DNA from: Tissierellaceae bacterium
GTDB lineage: Bacteria > Bacillota > Clostridia > Tissierellales > Tissierellaceae
Assembly (NCBI GenBank): GCA_023229175.1
Contig: JALNZV010000001.1
Span: 1 to 64,000 of the forward strand
Direction of reading: 5' to 3'
Length of the DNA stretch: 64,000 nt
The notes beneath the pieces were generated by a model. The model was not told where the DNA came from, searched no databases, and saw only the letters and a list, made by a program, of their open reading frames with translations. Positions within the stretch are counted from its first letter, which is position 1; every line of letters begins with the position of its first letter. This document shows positions 1 through 8,704 of the stretch, in pieces. A program made the position numbers and the translations under genes.

Positions 1-165
1 AAAGTCATCTTAGTTAATTTAAGCGATGAGGAATATATAGTTAATAAAGGGGATAGAATTGCCCAGATGGTGTTTATAAAATATGAAAAGGCAGAATTTA
101 ATATAGTAGATGATCTGGACAAGACTGATAGAGGAGTAGGAGGTTTTGGTCATTCAGGATATTAA
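1..165 (+). CDS. dut: dUTP diphosphatase, C-terminal fragment (cut by window edge)
   Basis: The reading frame is open from base 1 to a TAA at 163-165 and encodes the last 54 residues of a trimeric dUTPase. The segment GDRIAQMVF matches the motif-4 region. The end RGVGGFGHSGY is the family's motif 5, the flexible glycine-rich tail that closes over the active site of a neighbouring subunit. The enzyme hydrolyses dUTP to dUMP and pyrophosphate, keeping uracil out of DNA and feeding dTMP synthesis. The start lies outside the window, so full length and promoter cannot be judged. Confidence 0.9.
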   Translation, partial: KVILVNLSDEEYIVNKGDRIAQMVFIKYEKAEFNIVDDLDKTDRGVGGFGHSGY

Positions 166-321
166 TATCAATTAAGATGTTATCATAATTGATAATGAAT
201 ATTTTAATTATAATCTCATATATATAATAAGATATAAAATCAAAATTTTATTTTTTATGTTAATTATTTTAGAATTTTAATTTTTGTATCAAATTATTTT
301 ACAAGGTATTGAGGTGATAAT

Positions 322-567
322 ATGAGGTTATTTGAATTAAATAATAAAGAAATTGTAAACCTAAATAACGGAGGCAGATTAGGATTAATAGCTGATAGTG
401 ATTTCTTAATCGATGAGGATAGTGGTAAAATATTATCTTTACTTGTAAACCAACGAAAGCTAGGTTTTAGATTGTTAGGTTTAGAAGGCAATGAAACCCA
501 AATACCATGGGAATCAATCCGTAAAATTGGATATGATATGATAATTATAGAATCTGAACCCATATAA
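322..567 (+). CDS. YlmC/YmxH family PRC-barrel protein
   Basis: This 81-residue protein starts at an ATG preceded by GAGGTGA. The pattern of short beta strands (GRLGLIADSDFLID, GKILSLLV, then IPWESIRKIGYDMIII) matches the one-domain PRC-barrel proteins YlmC/YmxH of spore-forming Firmicutes. YmxH-type genes commonly lie near dut and spoVF or other late-sporulation loci, and some are expressed in sporulation; the biochemical role is unknown. A terminator follows directly, so it appears to be a single-gene unit. Family assignment is by pattern recognition only. Confidence 0.75.
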   Translation: MRLFELNNKEIVNLNNGGRLGLIADSDFLIDEDSGKILSLLVNQRKLGFRLLGLEGNETQIPWESIRKIGYDMIIIESEPI

Positions 568-597
568 AAACATATATCTTTTAAGATATATGTTTTT
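566..597 (+). terminator. Intrinsic terminator after the YlmC/YmxH gene
   Basis: A near-perfect inverted repeat (ACATATATCTT / AAGATATATGT) begins at the stop codon and ends in a run of five T. It separates the PRC-barrel gene from the protease gene downstream. The A run on the other side would let it work in both directions. Confidence 0.8.
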
Positions 598-657
598 AAT
601 TAGAATATATTTATCTATTGGGTAAAAACTATAGGTATCAAATATTTGGAGGTAAAA

Positions 658-1347
658 ATGGTAGATAAAGACTTAGAAAACGAAAAAGAACAGGAGCAAA
701 AATTTGAAGATATTAAAAATATGGGAATTCCAAATATACCTGAGACAAAGAATAACATACAGTTTATTTCGATTATTGGCGAAATCGAAGGACATAGCAT
801 TGCTTCAAACGATAAAAAAGCAACTAAATATGAACATATCATACCAATTCTTATAGCTTCTCAACAGGATCCTAAAATTGAGGGTATATTTATTATATTG
901 AATACCGTTGGCGGTGACGTAGAAGCAGGGTTAGCCTTATCTGAGCTTATAAACTCAGTCGATAAGCCCAAAATATCTTTGGTTTTAGGAGGGGGACATA
1001 GTATAGGCGTTCCCCTGGCTACTTCAACCGATTATTCATTTATCGTACCTACTGCAACTATGACTATACATCCTATAAGGACGACTGGTTTAGTAATCGG
1101 AGTTCCACAGACTTTTAGATACTTTGAAAAAATGCAGCAAAGAATTATCAACTTCATACTAAGAACCTCAAATATTGACGAACAAACATTGAAGGGTCTT
1201 ATGTACTCAACAGATGAAATAGCCAATGACGTTGGTACCATTCTCGTAGGCGAAGAGGCTGTAAAATATGGATTAATCAATGAAGTTGGCGGTTTTTCAG
1301 TAGCCTTAAACAAGTTATATGAAATGATTAAAAGTAAAAATGAATAG
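658..1347 (+). CDS. TepA-like ClpP-fold serine protease
   Basis: The protein has 229 residues. I chose the ATG at 658 because GGAGG lies at 649-653; an upstream in-frame TTG at 646 has no suitable site. The central part carries the ClpP/crotonase fold: NTVGGDVEAGLALSELI, then GGGHSIGVPLATSTD, where the Ser is the likely nucleophile, and TIHPIR with the likely catalytic His. This matches TepA (translocation-enhancing protein, YmfB) of Bacillus, a ClpP relative acting on the membrane or secretion route rather than in the ClpX/ClpC complexes. The acidic N-terminal 30 residues are a family trait. TepA in Bacillus also lies beside a ftsK/spoIIIE gene, as here. Confidence 0.8.
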   Translation: MVDKDLENEKEQEQKFEDIKNMGIPNIPETKNNIQFISIIGEIEGHSIASNDKKATKYEHIIPILIASQQDPKIEGIFIILNTVGGDVEAGLALSELINSVDKPKISLVLGGGHSIGVPLATSTDYSFIVPTATMTIHPIRTTGLVIGVPQTFRYFEKMQQRIINFILRTSNIDEQTLKGLMYSTDEIANDVGTILVGEEAVKYGLINEVGGFSVALNKLYEMIKSKNE

Positions 1348-1364
1348 AATAGCCTGGAAAACTA

Positions 1365-1373
1365 TGTTATAAT
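1365..1373 (+). promoter_or_regulatory. Extended -10 promoter in front of uppP
   Basis: TGTTATAAT is a perfect extended -10 (TG-N-TATAAT) about 35 bases before the uppP start. No good -35 hexamer is visible at 17 bases, as expected for an extended -10 promoter. Confidence 0.5.
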
Positions 1374-1407
1374 ATCAACAGTATCATCTTTAAAAGGGGG
1401 AATTGAT

Positions 1408-2232
1408 TTGAATTTATTTGAAGCCATTATTCTTGGAATATTTCAGGGTATTGCTGAATTTTTGCCAATCAGCAGCTCAGGCCATCTTGTTATACTGCAA
1501 AATTTATTTAGTATAAAAGAGGGCAATTTGTTTTTTACGGAAATGCTACATTTGGGTACATTAATTTCAATTTTTGTAGTTTATTTTAATGATATAATTA
1601 AAATGATAATAGAATTTTTAAAACTCTTATCTTCGTTGTTTAGGGGAGAAAAGATACATAGTTTAAATAAGTATCAAAAACTTGCAATATTAATAATTGT
1701 AGGTTCTGTACCTACTGCAATAATAGGTTTAACCTTGGAGGATTTTTTTGAGTCTTTATATACATCAATTCTTCCAATTGGATTTGCATTTATAATAACA
1801 GGTTTTTTGTTGTGGATTGCAGAAAAAAGATCCTATGAGAATAAAAAAGCAAAAGATATGACATACCTAGATTCTGTAATAATCGGAACAGCTCAAGGAA
1901 TTGCCATAATACCAGGTATATCCAGATCTGGTTCGACTATAGTGGCAGGACTATTAAGGGGTCTGAACAAACCATTGGCTACTGAGTATTCTTTTTTATT
2001 AGCTTTACCTGCTACTTTTGGTGCAGGTCTGTTGGGTATATTAAAACTTGTAAAATCAAACTCAGAAATTGTAGTTAATTTCCCCTTAGTTGTTGGCGTG
2101 ATAACATCAGCTATAGTGGGAATTCTCTCGTTGAAAGTCTTAATTACCTTATTAAATAAGAATAAGTTACATCTTTTTTCATATTATCTATGGATTATCG
2201 GTATAATCACAATTATTACTCAGTTGTTTTAG
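1408..2232 (+). CDS. uppP: Undecaprenyl-diphosphate phosphatase
   Basis: This 274-residue integral membrane enzyme dephosphorylates undecaprenyl pyrophosphate to recycle the lipid carrier for peptidoglycan and other wall polymers. The two signature blocks are present: GIFQGIAEFLPISSSGHL near residue 10 (glutamate-rich motif plus SSSGH) and PGISRSGST near residue 170. Six to eight hydrophobic segments are visible. Translation starts at TTG 1408 behind AAAGGGGG. It follows the TepA-like gene after 60 bases and precedes ftsK/spoIIIE by about 25, so it could share an operon with the latter. Overexpression of this family confers bacitracin resistance. Confidence 0.95.
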   Translation: MNLFEAIILGIFQGIAEFLPISSSGHLVILQNLFSIKEGNLFFTEMLHLGTLISIFVVYFNDIIKMIIEFLKLLSSLFRGEKIHSLNKYQKLAILIIVGSVPTAIIGLTLEDFFESLYTSILPIGFAFIITGFLLWIAEKRSYENKKAKDMTYLDSVIIGTAQGIAIIPGISRSGSTIVAGLLRGLNKPLATEYSFLLALPATFGAGLLGILKLVKSNSEIVVNFPLVVGVITSAIVGILSLKVLITLLNKNKLHLFSYYLWIIGIITIITQLF

Positions 2233-2257
2233 TTTACACAGGCTAGAGGTGAATGCT

Positions 2258-4414
2258 TTGAAAAATAAAAATACTAAGAAAAAGGTAGTAGAAAAATTTA
2301 ATAAAAAGGAGATTAATAAGGACTTATACGGTTTTGTAATTATAGCCATAGGCATATTGTTTGTACTAAGCCTATTTAATTCGAAAATGGGATTGGTCGG
2401 TGCTATCATTCAAGGTAGTGCCCTTTCATTTATGGGTTTTGGAGCTTATCTGTTTCCGTTATTTTTAGTATCAGTTGGAATAATTTTTATATTTGATAGG
2501 TTTAATAAAAAAGAAAAGGTATCTATAATATCTGCTGCTCTCATACTTCTCACTGTATTGATTTTACTAGATGGAAAAAATCCTATAAATTTAAAATTTG
2601 TTGAAAGGATAGAAAATTCAATTATTTTAAGTAAAATTGGCAAAGGAGGAGGGATAATAGGTAGTTTTCTAGGTTTTTTCTTTTATAAGCTATTTGGTTC
2701 TGTAGGGACCTATTTTGTTTTAGGTTTAATTACAATAGTTAATATTCTAGTAATCACAGGAATCGGAATTAAAGATATCGTGACTGGTACAGTTAATTTA
2801 TTCGAAAGGACCAAATATAATGACACAAAACCTTATATATCAAATATTAATACAGAGACTAAATCCAAAGACGATATAAAAATCATAGATTATGGAGTAC
2901 AAGCTGAGTTATCTAATAAAAATGTCAATATTAAGGATGAAAAAAGTTATATTGAAAGTGAAATCAAAGTAAACACGAATAAAAATATAATCTCCTCTTA
3001 TGTTAGGCCTTCTATTCACCTGTTGAAGACATATCCTAATCAGCAAAGTTTAAACGATGAAAAAGAAATTAGAAACAATGCAAAGAAAATAGAAGAAACC
3101 ATGAAAAACTTTGGTATTGATGCTAAAATCTTAGAAATCAATGTAGGACCAACTATTACTTGCTATGAACTACAGCCTTCACCGGGCATTAAACTTAATA
3201 GAATCGTTTCTTTATCTGACAATATAGCTCTAAGTTTGGCATCTTCTGATATTAGAATTGAAGCACCTATACCGGGAAAGTCGGCAGTTGGTATTGAGGT
3301 TCCCAACAAAACTAAATCTAGTGTTTTTCTAAAGGAAATTTTAAATTCTAAGGAATACAGAGATATCGATTCTAATCTAACTCTAGCTCTAGGAAAAGAT
3401 GTCTCCGGAGAAATAGTTATTTCAACAATAGATAAGATGCCGCATTTATTGATTGCGGGTGCAACAGGTTCCGGTAAATCAGTATGTATAAACACTATAA
3501 TCATGAGTATTTTATATAAGTCTTCGCCGGAAGATGTAAAATTAATGCTTATTGACCCTAAAGTTGTTGAGCTTAACGTATATAATGGCATACCTCATTT
3601 ATTAATTCCAGTAGTTACAGATGCGAAAAAAGCAACATTTGCCCTTAACTGGGCTGTTGAGGAGATGGAAAAGAGATACAAAATGTTTGCAGAAAACAGC
3701 GTAAGAGACATAGAATCTTATAATAATAAAATGAAAGTAAAAGATGCTAAACTACCTAGTATAGTAATAATTATCGATGAATTGGCAGATTTAATGATGG
3801 TTGCCGCACAAGAAATTGAGGATTACATTTGCAGATTAGCGCAAATGGCAAGAGCTTCAGGAATATATTTAATAGTAGCAACACAGAGGCCATCAGTAGA
3901 TGTGATAACGGGGACCATAAAAGCAAACATTCCGTCAAGAATATCTTTTGCCGTATCATCACAAGTCGATTCAAGGACAATATTGGATATGTCAGGTGCA
4001 GAAAAGTTACTTGGAAAAGGTGATATGCTTTTTTACCCTTCCTTTTATTCAAAGCCAGCAAGAATCCAAGGAGCTTTTATTTCCAGTGAAGAAGTTGAAG
4101 CTGTTGTCGATTCTCTTAAATCTCAAGAAATAGCAGGCTATGATCCTGAAATTTTAGATGTCGTAGATAATCCAAAAAGCTTAACAACGGAAAACGGCGA
4201 CGAACTGTTACCAGAGGCAATTTCTTTAGTTGTGGGTGAGGGACAAGCATCTATTTCATATTTACAAAGAAAATTAAAGATTGGTTATGCTAGGGCCGCA
4301 AGGATAATAGATGAAATGGAGGATAGAGGCATAATAGGAGGATATGAAGGCAGCAGACCACGAAAAGTTTTAATAACACAAGAAGACTTAGATTCAAAGG
4401 GAAGGGGTGATTAA
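2258..4414 (+). CDS. ftsK: DNA translocase FtsK/SpoIIIE
   Basis: A 719-residue hexameric DNA pump that moves chromosomes through the closing septum in division and into the forespore in sporulation. I placed the start at TTG 2258, seven bases after AGAGGTG; the in-frame GTG at 2249 overlaps that site. Four hydrophobic membrane regions fill the first ~190 residues, followed by a charged linker. Next come the alpha/beta motor domain with Walker A GATGSGKSVC (about residue 401) and Walker B IVIIIDELADLM (about 505). A C-terminal winged-helix gamma domain (about 650-715, ending GSRPRKVLI) reads oriented DNA sequences. The membrane anchor argues against the soluble relative SftA. The stop abuts the rimO start. 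Confidence 0.95.
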   Translation: MKNKNTKKKVVEKFNKKEINKDLYGFVIIAIGILFVLSLFNSKMGLVGAIIQGSALSFMGFGAYLFPLFLVSVGIIFIFDRFNKKEKVSIISAALILLTVLILLDGKNPINLKFVERIENSIILSKIGKGGGIIGSFLGFFFYKLFGSVGTYFVLGLITIVNILVITGIGIKDIVTGTVNLFERTKYNDTKPYISNINTETKSKDDIKIIDYGVQAELSNKNVNIKDEKSYIESEIKVNTNKNIISSYVRPSIHLLKTYPNQQSLNDEKEIRNNAKKIEETMKNFGIDAKILEINVGPTITCYELQPSPGIKLNRIVSLSDNIALSLASSDIRIEAPIPGKSAVGIEVPNKTKSSVFLKEILNSKEYRDIDSNLTLALGKDVSGEIVISTIDKMPHLLIAGATGSGKSVCINTIIMSILYKSSPEDVKLMLIDPKVVELNVYNGIPHLLIPVVTDAKKATFALNWAVEEMEKRYKMFAENSVRDIESYNNKMKVKDAKLPSIVIIIDELADLMMVAAQEIEDYICRLAQMARASGIYLIVATQRPSVDVITGTIKANIPSRISFAVSSQVDSRTILDMSGAEKLLGKGDMLFYPSFYSKPARIQGAFISSEEVEAVVDSLKSQEIAGYDPEILDVVDNPKSLTTENGDELLPEAISLVVGEGQASISYLQRKLKIGYARAARIIDEMEDRGIIGGYEGSRPRKVLITQEDLDSKGRGD

Positions 4415-5743
4415 ATGATACATAATAAAGTTTATATAGAAACCTTAGGATGTTCTAAAAATGAAATTGATTCCGAGCTTATGATGAGTTTATTGGAAAA
4501 TAGCAATTATACTGCTGCTGATTCACCAGAGGAGGCCAATATAATCGTAGTTAATACATGTGGATTTATAGATAAAGCTAAGGAAGAATCTATAGAAACA
4601 ATCTGGGAAATGACAAGGTATAAGACTCAAGGTCAATGTAATCACTTAATACTCGCTGGCTGCTTAGCGGAAAGGTATTCTAATGAATTATTAGATGAGA
4701 TTGACGATGTTGATGCTGTCATTGGTACTGGAAATATTAAGGATTTACCATCTATTATTAAAGATTTAAATGAAAATAAAGATAGGATTAAAAAAACGGG
4801 AAAGATAAATACAGAATATTTGGAAGATATAAATAGGATTTACTTTAGTCCAACTGAATATGTTAGGATTTCTGAAGGATGCGACAATTTATGTACCTAC
4901 TGTATCATTCCAAAACTTAGGGGAAGACACAGAAGCAGAAAAATGGAAGATATTTTGCATGAGGTCGAATATCTAGTAGAAAACGGTGTACAGGAAATAA
5001 TACTTATAGGTCAAAACACTTCAGATTACGGTATAGATATTTATGGAGAATATATATTGCATATTTTACTAGATAAACTAAATGAAATTAAAAATTTGAA
5101 ATGGATTAGGCTGTTATACTTATACCCAGACAATTTTTCTGACAAATTAATTGCCTCGATAAAAAATAACAACAAAGTTGTAAAATATGTAGACATTCCA
5201 CTGCAGCATATAAGTGACAATATACTAAAAAAGATGAACAGAAAAACCACAAGAACTGATATAGAAAACTTAATTAACACTTTGCGAAGAGAAATTCCAG
5301 ACATAATCATAAGGACTACATTTATTGTGGGATTCCCTGGTGAGACAGAAAATGATTTTAATGAATTGTTAGATTTTATTAAGGAATACAAATTAGACAA
5401 GCTTGGTGTTTTTACTTATTCTAGAGAAGAAGGCACCCCTGCATATAATCTTCCAAATCAAATATCTGAAAATATTAAATTTAGTAGAAGAGATAAGATT
5501 ATGGAGACCCAATTAAATATTTCTTCAGATAAAATGAAGGAAAAACTCCATAAAGAATTTTCTGTATTAATAGAGGAGTATCATGGTAATAATACTTATA
5601 TAGGGCGTACCTATATGGATAGTCCCGATATAGACGGTATTCTTTATCTTGAGAGTGAAGATTTCTTAAATCTTGGAGATTTTGTAAGGGTAAAGATTAT
5701 AGATTATCTCGAATACGATTTGATGGGGGAGGTAATTAAGTGA
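4415..5743 (+). CDS. rimO: Ribosomal protein S12 methylthiotransferase RimO
   Basis: Radical-SAM enzyme that methylthiolates the conserved aspartate of ribosomal protein S12. Its 442 residues show the MTTase N-terminal domain with three cluster cysteines (ETLGCSKNE, VNTCGFID, LAGCLAER). The radical-SAM motif CDNLCTYC follows near residues 156-163, and a C-terminal TRAM domain. The CGFIDKAKEESI segment is typical of RimO and separates it from the MiaB paralogue at 26087-27409. It starts immediately after the ftsK stop with GGGGTGA as the ribosome site, and its own stop overlaps the pgsA start, so the three genes are probably translationally coupled. Confidence 0.95.
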   Translation: MIHNKVYIETLGCSKNEIDSELMMSLLENSNYTAADSPEEANIIVVNTCGFIDKAKEESIETIWEMTRYKTQGQCNHLILAGCLAERYSNELLDEIDDVDAVIGTGNIKDLPSIIKDLNENKDRIKKTGKINTEYLEDINRIYFSPTEYVRISEGCDNLCTYCIIPKLRGRHRSRKMEDILHEVEYLVENGVQEIILIGQNTSDYGIDIYGEYILHILLDKLNEIKNLKWIRLLYLYPDNFSDKLIASIKNNNKVVKYVDIPLQHISDNILKKMNRKTTRTDIENLINTLRREIPDIIIRTTFIVGFPGETENDFNELLDFIKEYKLDKLGVFTYSREEGTPAYNLPNQISENIKFSRRDKIMETQLNISSDKMKEKLHKEFSVLIEEYHGNNTYIGRTYMDSPDIDGILYLESEDFLNLGDFVRVKIIDYLEYDLMGEVIK

Positions 5744-6285
5744 ATTTAGCTAACAAAATTACTGTCTTTAGGGTATTTTTGGTCCCAGTATTTATGTTGG
5801 TGTTGTACTCAAATATTCCATATAGTACTTATATTGCAGCCTTTGTCTTTATTTTTGCTTCCTTAACAGACACGTTAGACGGATACATTGCGAGAAGTAG
5901 AAATATGATTACAACCTTCGGGAAATTTGTAGATCCTTTGGCAGATAAAATATTAGTCTCCGCTGCTTTAATCTCCCTTCTGGAATTGGGAAAAATCCCT
6001 GGCTGGTCGGTTGTAATTATTATTGCACGGGAATTTACTATTAGCGGTTTTAGAATACTTGCCGCTTCGGAAGGGATTACCATAGCAGCAAGTTCCTTGG
6101 GAAAAATTAAAACTGTAACTCAATTAGTTGCAATAATCCTATTGTTGTTAAATAATTTTCCTTTTAATCACATTGATTTTCCAATTGACCTAATTATTTA
6201 TTATATCTCTGTATTTTTTACAGTGATTTCGGGGTTTGACTATATATTTAAAAATATTTCTACACTTAAAACAGGAATAAAATAA
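5740..6285 (+). CDS. pgsA: CDP-diacylglycerol--glycerol-3-phosphate 3-phosphatidyltransferase
   Basis: Commits CDP-diacylglycerol to phosphatidylglycerol phosphate, the first step toward phosphatidylglycerol and cardiolipin in the membrane. At 181 residues it is the usual length. The CDP-alcohol phosphotransferase signature is intact: DTLDGYIARSRNMITTFG followed by KFVDPLADK, giving the D-x2-DG-x2-AR-x8-G-x3-D-x3-D pattern. Several transmembrane helices are evident. A GTG start overlaps the rimO stop by four bases (GTGA) behind GGGGGAGG. The rimO-pgsA-cinA-recA order is a common Firmicute arrangement. Confidence 0.95.
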   Translation: MNLANKITVFRVFLVPVFMLVLYSNIPYSTYIAAFVFIFASLTDTLDGYIARSRNMITTFGKFVDPLADKILVSAALISLLELGKIPGWSVVIIIAREFTISGFRILAASEGITIAASSLGKIKTVTQLVAIILLLLNNFPFNHIDFPIDLIIYYISVFFTVISGFDYIFKNISTLKTGIK

Positions 6286-6298
6286 GAAGGTGATACTT

Positions 6299-7528
6299 AT
6301 GTACGCTGAAATACTGACCATTGGAACTGAAATTACAACAGGAAGCATCTTAAATACTAATAATCAATTCCTGTCAAAGAGGCTATTAGACTTAGGTATC
6401 GATGTACATTATCATTCAACAGTAGACGATAATGTAGATAGAATTCACGATGCCATAACACTTGCCTTAAAGAGATCAGATCTAATTATTACAACAGGCG
6501 GACTTGGTCCTACATCTGATGATATGACGAAAGAGATAATTTCAAAATCCTTAGGGTTGGATTTGATTTTGGATGATGAAATGGTTAAGACAATTAGGGA
6601 TAAGTTTCTTAGAATGAACTCAGTCATGACAGATAACAATCTGAAACAAGCTACAAAATTGCAAGGTAGTATCTTCTTAAAGAATAGTATTGGAACAGCT
6701 CCAGGCATATTTTTAAAGCAAGATGAAAAGATAGTAATTATGCTTCCAGGAGTACCTTCTGAAATGAAGATTATGTTTGATAGAGAAGTAATTCCTTTAA
6801 TCAAACAAGACTATAATATTATAAAAAGATCTGTGAACACCGTGGGAATAGGAGAAGCGGAACTCGAAATGAAAATCAAAGACTTACTAGATTTATTTCC
6901 CAATATCTCCATAGCTACATTTCCTTCAGATGGTCAGGTTGAGATTAAAATCATTGGAAGAGGACTTGATAAAAGTAATATAGAAAGAAATATGAATACT
7001 ATTATTAAAACTATGGAAAATAGATTTAAAGAATATATATTTGGATATGATAATATCCCTATGGAAATGGCAGTGTTCAATTTATTAAAAGATAGAAATT
7101 TGCAAATAGGGTTTTGTGAATCGTGCACAGGTGGGTTGATAAGTGCACGTTTTAGCCGAATACCTGGTGTATCGGAGGTATTTAATAGAAGTATAATATC
7201 CTATAGTAATGATTCGAAAATTGAGGAACTAGGTGTTAACCCCACAACTATTGATAAATATGGAGCTGTAAGCGAAAAAACAGCATTAGAAATGGTAAAT
7301 GGAATGCTTAATAGAACGGATTTGGATATTGCATTATCTGTTACAGGGTTAGCAGGTCCAGATGGAGATACGAAAGATAGTCCCATTGGTCTCGTCTATA
7401 TTTGCATTTCAGATAGGCTCAATACAGAAATTATTAAATCTAATTTTGTTGGAAATAGGGAAATTATACAGGATAAGGCGACTATGAAGGCTTTTTCAGA
7501 ACTAAGAAAGTTTTTGTTAAGTAAGTGA
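6299..7528 (+). CDS. cinA: CinA family protein (nicotinamide-nucleotide amidohydrolase type)
   Basis: A two-domain protein of 409 residues. The N-terminal half is a MoaB/MogA-like fold (EILTIGTEITTGSILNTNNQ, then TTGGLGPTSDDMTKE, LPGVPSEM). The C-terminal half is a PncC-like amidohydrolase (CESCTGGLISARFSRIPGVS, then VTGLAGPDGDTKDSPIG). PncC domains deamidate NMN in pyridine nucleotide salvage; the N-terminal half of some CinA proteins has pyrophosphatase activity. CinA was named from competence, where it is co-transcribed with recA. I selected the ATG at 6299, eight bases after AGAAGG, over the in-frame GTG at 6290. The recA promoter begins at its stop codon. Confidence 0.9.
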   Translation: MYAEILTIGTEITTGSILNTNNQFLSKRLLDLGIDVHYHSTVDDNVDRIHDAITLALKRSDLIITTGGLGPTSDDMTKEIISKSLGLDLILDDEMVKTIRDKFLRMNSVMTDNNLKQATKLQGSIFLKNSIGTAPGIFLKQDEKIVIMLPGVPSEMKIMFDREVIPLIKQDYNIIKRSVNTVGIGEAELEMKIKDLLDLFPNISIATFPSDGQVEIKIIGRGLDKSNIERNMNTIIKTMENRFKEYIFGYDNIPMEMAVFNLLKDRNLQIGFCESCTGGLISARFSRIPGVSEVFNRSIISYSNDSKIEELGVNPTTIDKYGAVSEKTALEMVNGMLNRTDLDIALSVTGLAGPDGDTKDSPIGLVYICISDRLNTEIIKSNFVGNREIIQDKATMKAFSELRKFLLSK

Positions 7529-7557
7529 TTGACTTAGAGCCTTATTTATTGTATCAT
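7529..7557 (+). promoter_or_regulatory. recA promoter
   Basis: TTGACT (7529-7534), a 17-base spacer, and TATCAT (7552-7557) make a good sigma-A promoter at the 3' end of cinA. Transcription would begin near 7564, at the left edge of a LexA box. So recA can be induced independently of cinA. Confidence 0.7.
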
Positions 7558-7565
7558 AGAAACAT

Positions 7566-7577
7566 GAACGAATGTTC
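7566..7577 (+). promoter_or_regulatory. LexA (SOS) box in front of recA
   Basis: GAAC-GAAT-GTTC matches the Bacillus/Clostridium LexA operator core GAAC-N4-GTTC with no mismatch. It lies 9 bases after the recA -10, where bound LexA would block initiation. Related boxes occur at the lexA locus in this window. Confidence 0.85.
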
Positions 7578-7617
7578 GAATATGGAAAGGGGTGAATCCA
7601 GTTTAACTGGGATTTAT

Positions 7618-8661
7618 ATGGTAGATAATATTGAGAAGAAAAAAGCATTAGATTTAGCAATAAGTCAAATAGAAAAACAATTTGGAAAAGGTTCTATTAT
7701 GAGACTTGGGGAAGATGCCAAGCTAAATGTGGATGTAATACCTACAGGCTCATTAGACCTGGATATAGCATTGGGAATAGGAGGTTTACCTAGGGGAAGG
7801 GTAATTGAGATTTTTGGACCTGAATCATCGGGGAAGACAACTGTATCTTTGCACGTGATTGCAGAAGCTCAAAAACTTGGAGGAATTGCAGCTTTTATAG
7901 ATGCGGAACACGCTCTAGATCCTTCTTATGCAAAGAGATTAGGTGTTGATATTGAGGACCTAATTATTTCCCAACCTGATACCGGTGAGCAGGCCCTAGA
8001 AATAGCAGAAGCTTTAGTGCGAAGTGGTGCCATTGACATAGTAGTCGTGGATTCAGTAGCAGCTCTTGTTCCAAAGGCTGAAATTGAAGGAGAAATGGGA
8101 GATAGCCATATTGGATTACAAGCTAGACTAATGTCCCAGGCACTTAGAAAGCTTGCTGGTTCTATTAATAAATCTAATTCCACTGTTATATTTATCAACC
8201 AACTTAGAGAAAAAGTAGGTGTAATGTTCGGTAGCCCTGAGACAACTACTGGTGGCAGGGCGTTAAAGTTTTACGCTAGCATAAGACTAGATATAAGGCG
8301 TATAGAGTCCCTTAAACAAGGCGATAATATAATTGGTAACAGGACTAGGGTCAAGGTGGTCAAAAATAAACTGGCACCTCCATTTAAACAATCAGAATTT
8401 GATATTATGTATGGTACTGGAATATCAAAAGAGGGGGGCATATTAGATTCTGGAGTCTCTGCTGACATAATCAACAAAGCAGGTTCTTGGTACAGCTATA
8501 ATGACCAAAGACTTGGACAGGGAAGGGAGAATGCAAAGGATTTCTTGAAAGAGAATCCTGAAATTGCCTTAGAAATAGAAACAAAAGTTAGAATACATTT
8601 TGGCCTTGGTGAGGATAAAGATGACCAAGGTAAGGCTGATATATCTGAAGAAGAAAAATAG
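7618..8661 (+). CDS. recA: Recombinase RecA
   Basis: RecA forms the nucleoprotein filament for homologous recombination and stimulates LexA self-cleavage. The frame is open from 7525, but the promoter and LexA box lie inside that extension. Family alignment also starts at the ATG at 7618 (VDNIEKKKALDLAISQIEKQ), giving 347 residues. Walker A GPESSGKTT is at 67-74. The FINQLREKVG and GGRALKFYAS segments are typical of DNA loops and core. A strong AGGGGTGA sits ~24 bases upstream of this ATG and is separated from it by a small inverted repeat (CCAGTTTAACTGG), which may bring it closer. The acidic C-terminal tail is normal. Confidence 0.97.
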   Translation: MVDNIEKKKALDLAISQIEKQFGKGSIMRLGEDAKLNVDVIPTGSLDLDIALGIGGLPRGRVIEIFGPESSGKTTVSLHVIAEAQKLGGIAAFIDAEHALDPSYAKRLGVDIEDLIISQPDTGEQALEIAEALVRSGAIDIVVVDSVAALVPKAEIEGEMGDSHIGLQARLMSQALRKLAGSINKSNSTVIFINQLREKVGVMFGSPETTTGGRALKFYASIRLDIRRIESLKQGDNIIGNRTRVKVVKNKLAPPFKQSEFDIMYGTGISKEGGILDSGVSADIINKAGSWYSYNDQRLGQGRENAKDFLKENPEIALEIETKVRIHFGLGEDKDDQGKADISEEEK

Positions 8662-8664
8662 ACA

Positions 8665-8686
8665 AAACCTCCTTTTAAGGGGGTTT
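8665..8686 (+). terminator. Hairpin between recA and the Mre11-like gene
   Basis: AAACCTCC, a six-base loop and GGGGGTTT form an 8-bp stem just after the recA stop. The T run afterwards is short, so this may be a partial terminator or attenuator that lowers read-through into the nuclease operon. Confidence 0.5.
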
Positions 8687-8704
8687 ATCTGTGAGGTGTT
8701 AGAT

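Noticed and set aside
3771..4061. Open frame of 96 codons opposite ftsK
   Set aside because: Lies wholly inside the ftsK motor domain on the other strand, has no ribosome site and no recognisable protein pattern.
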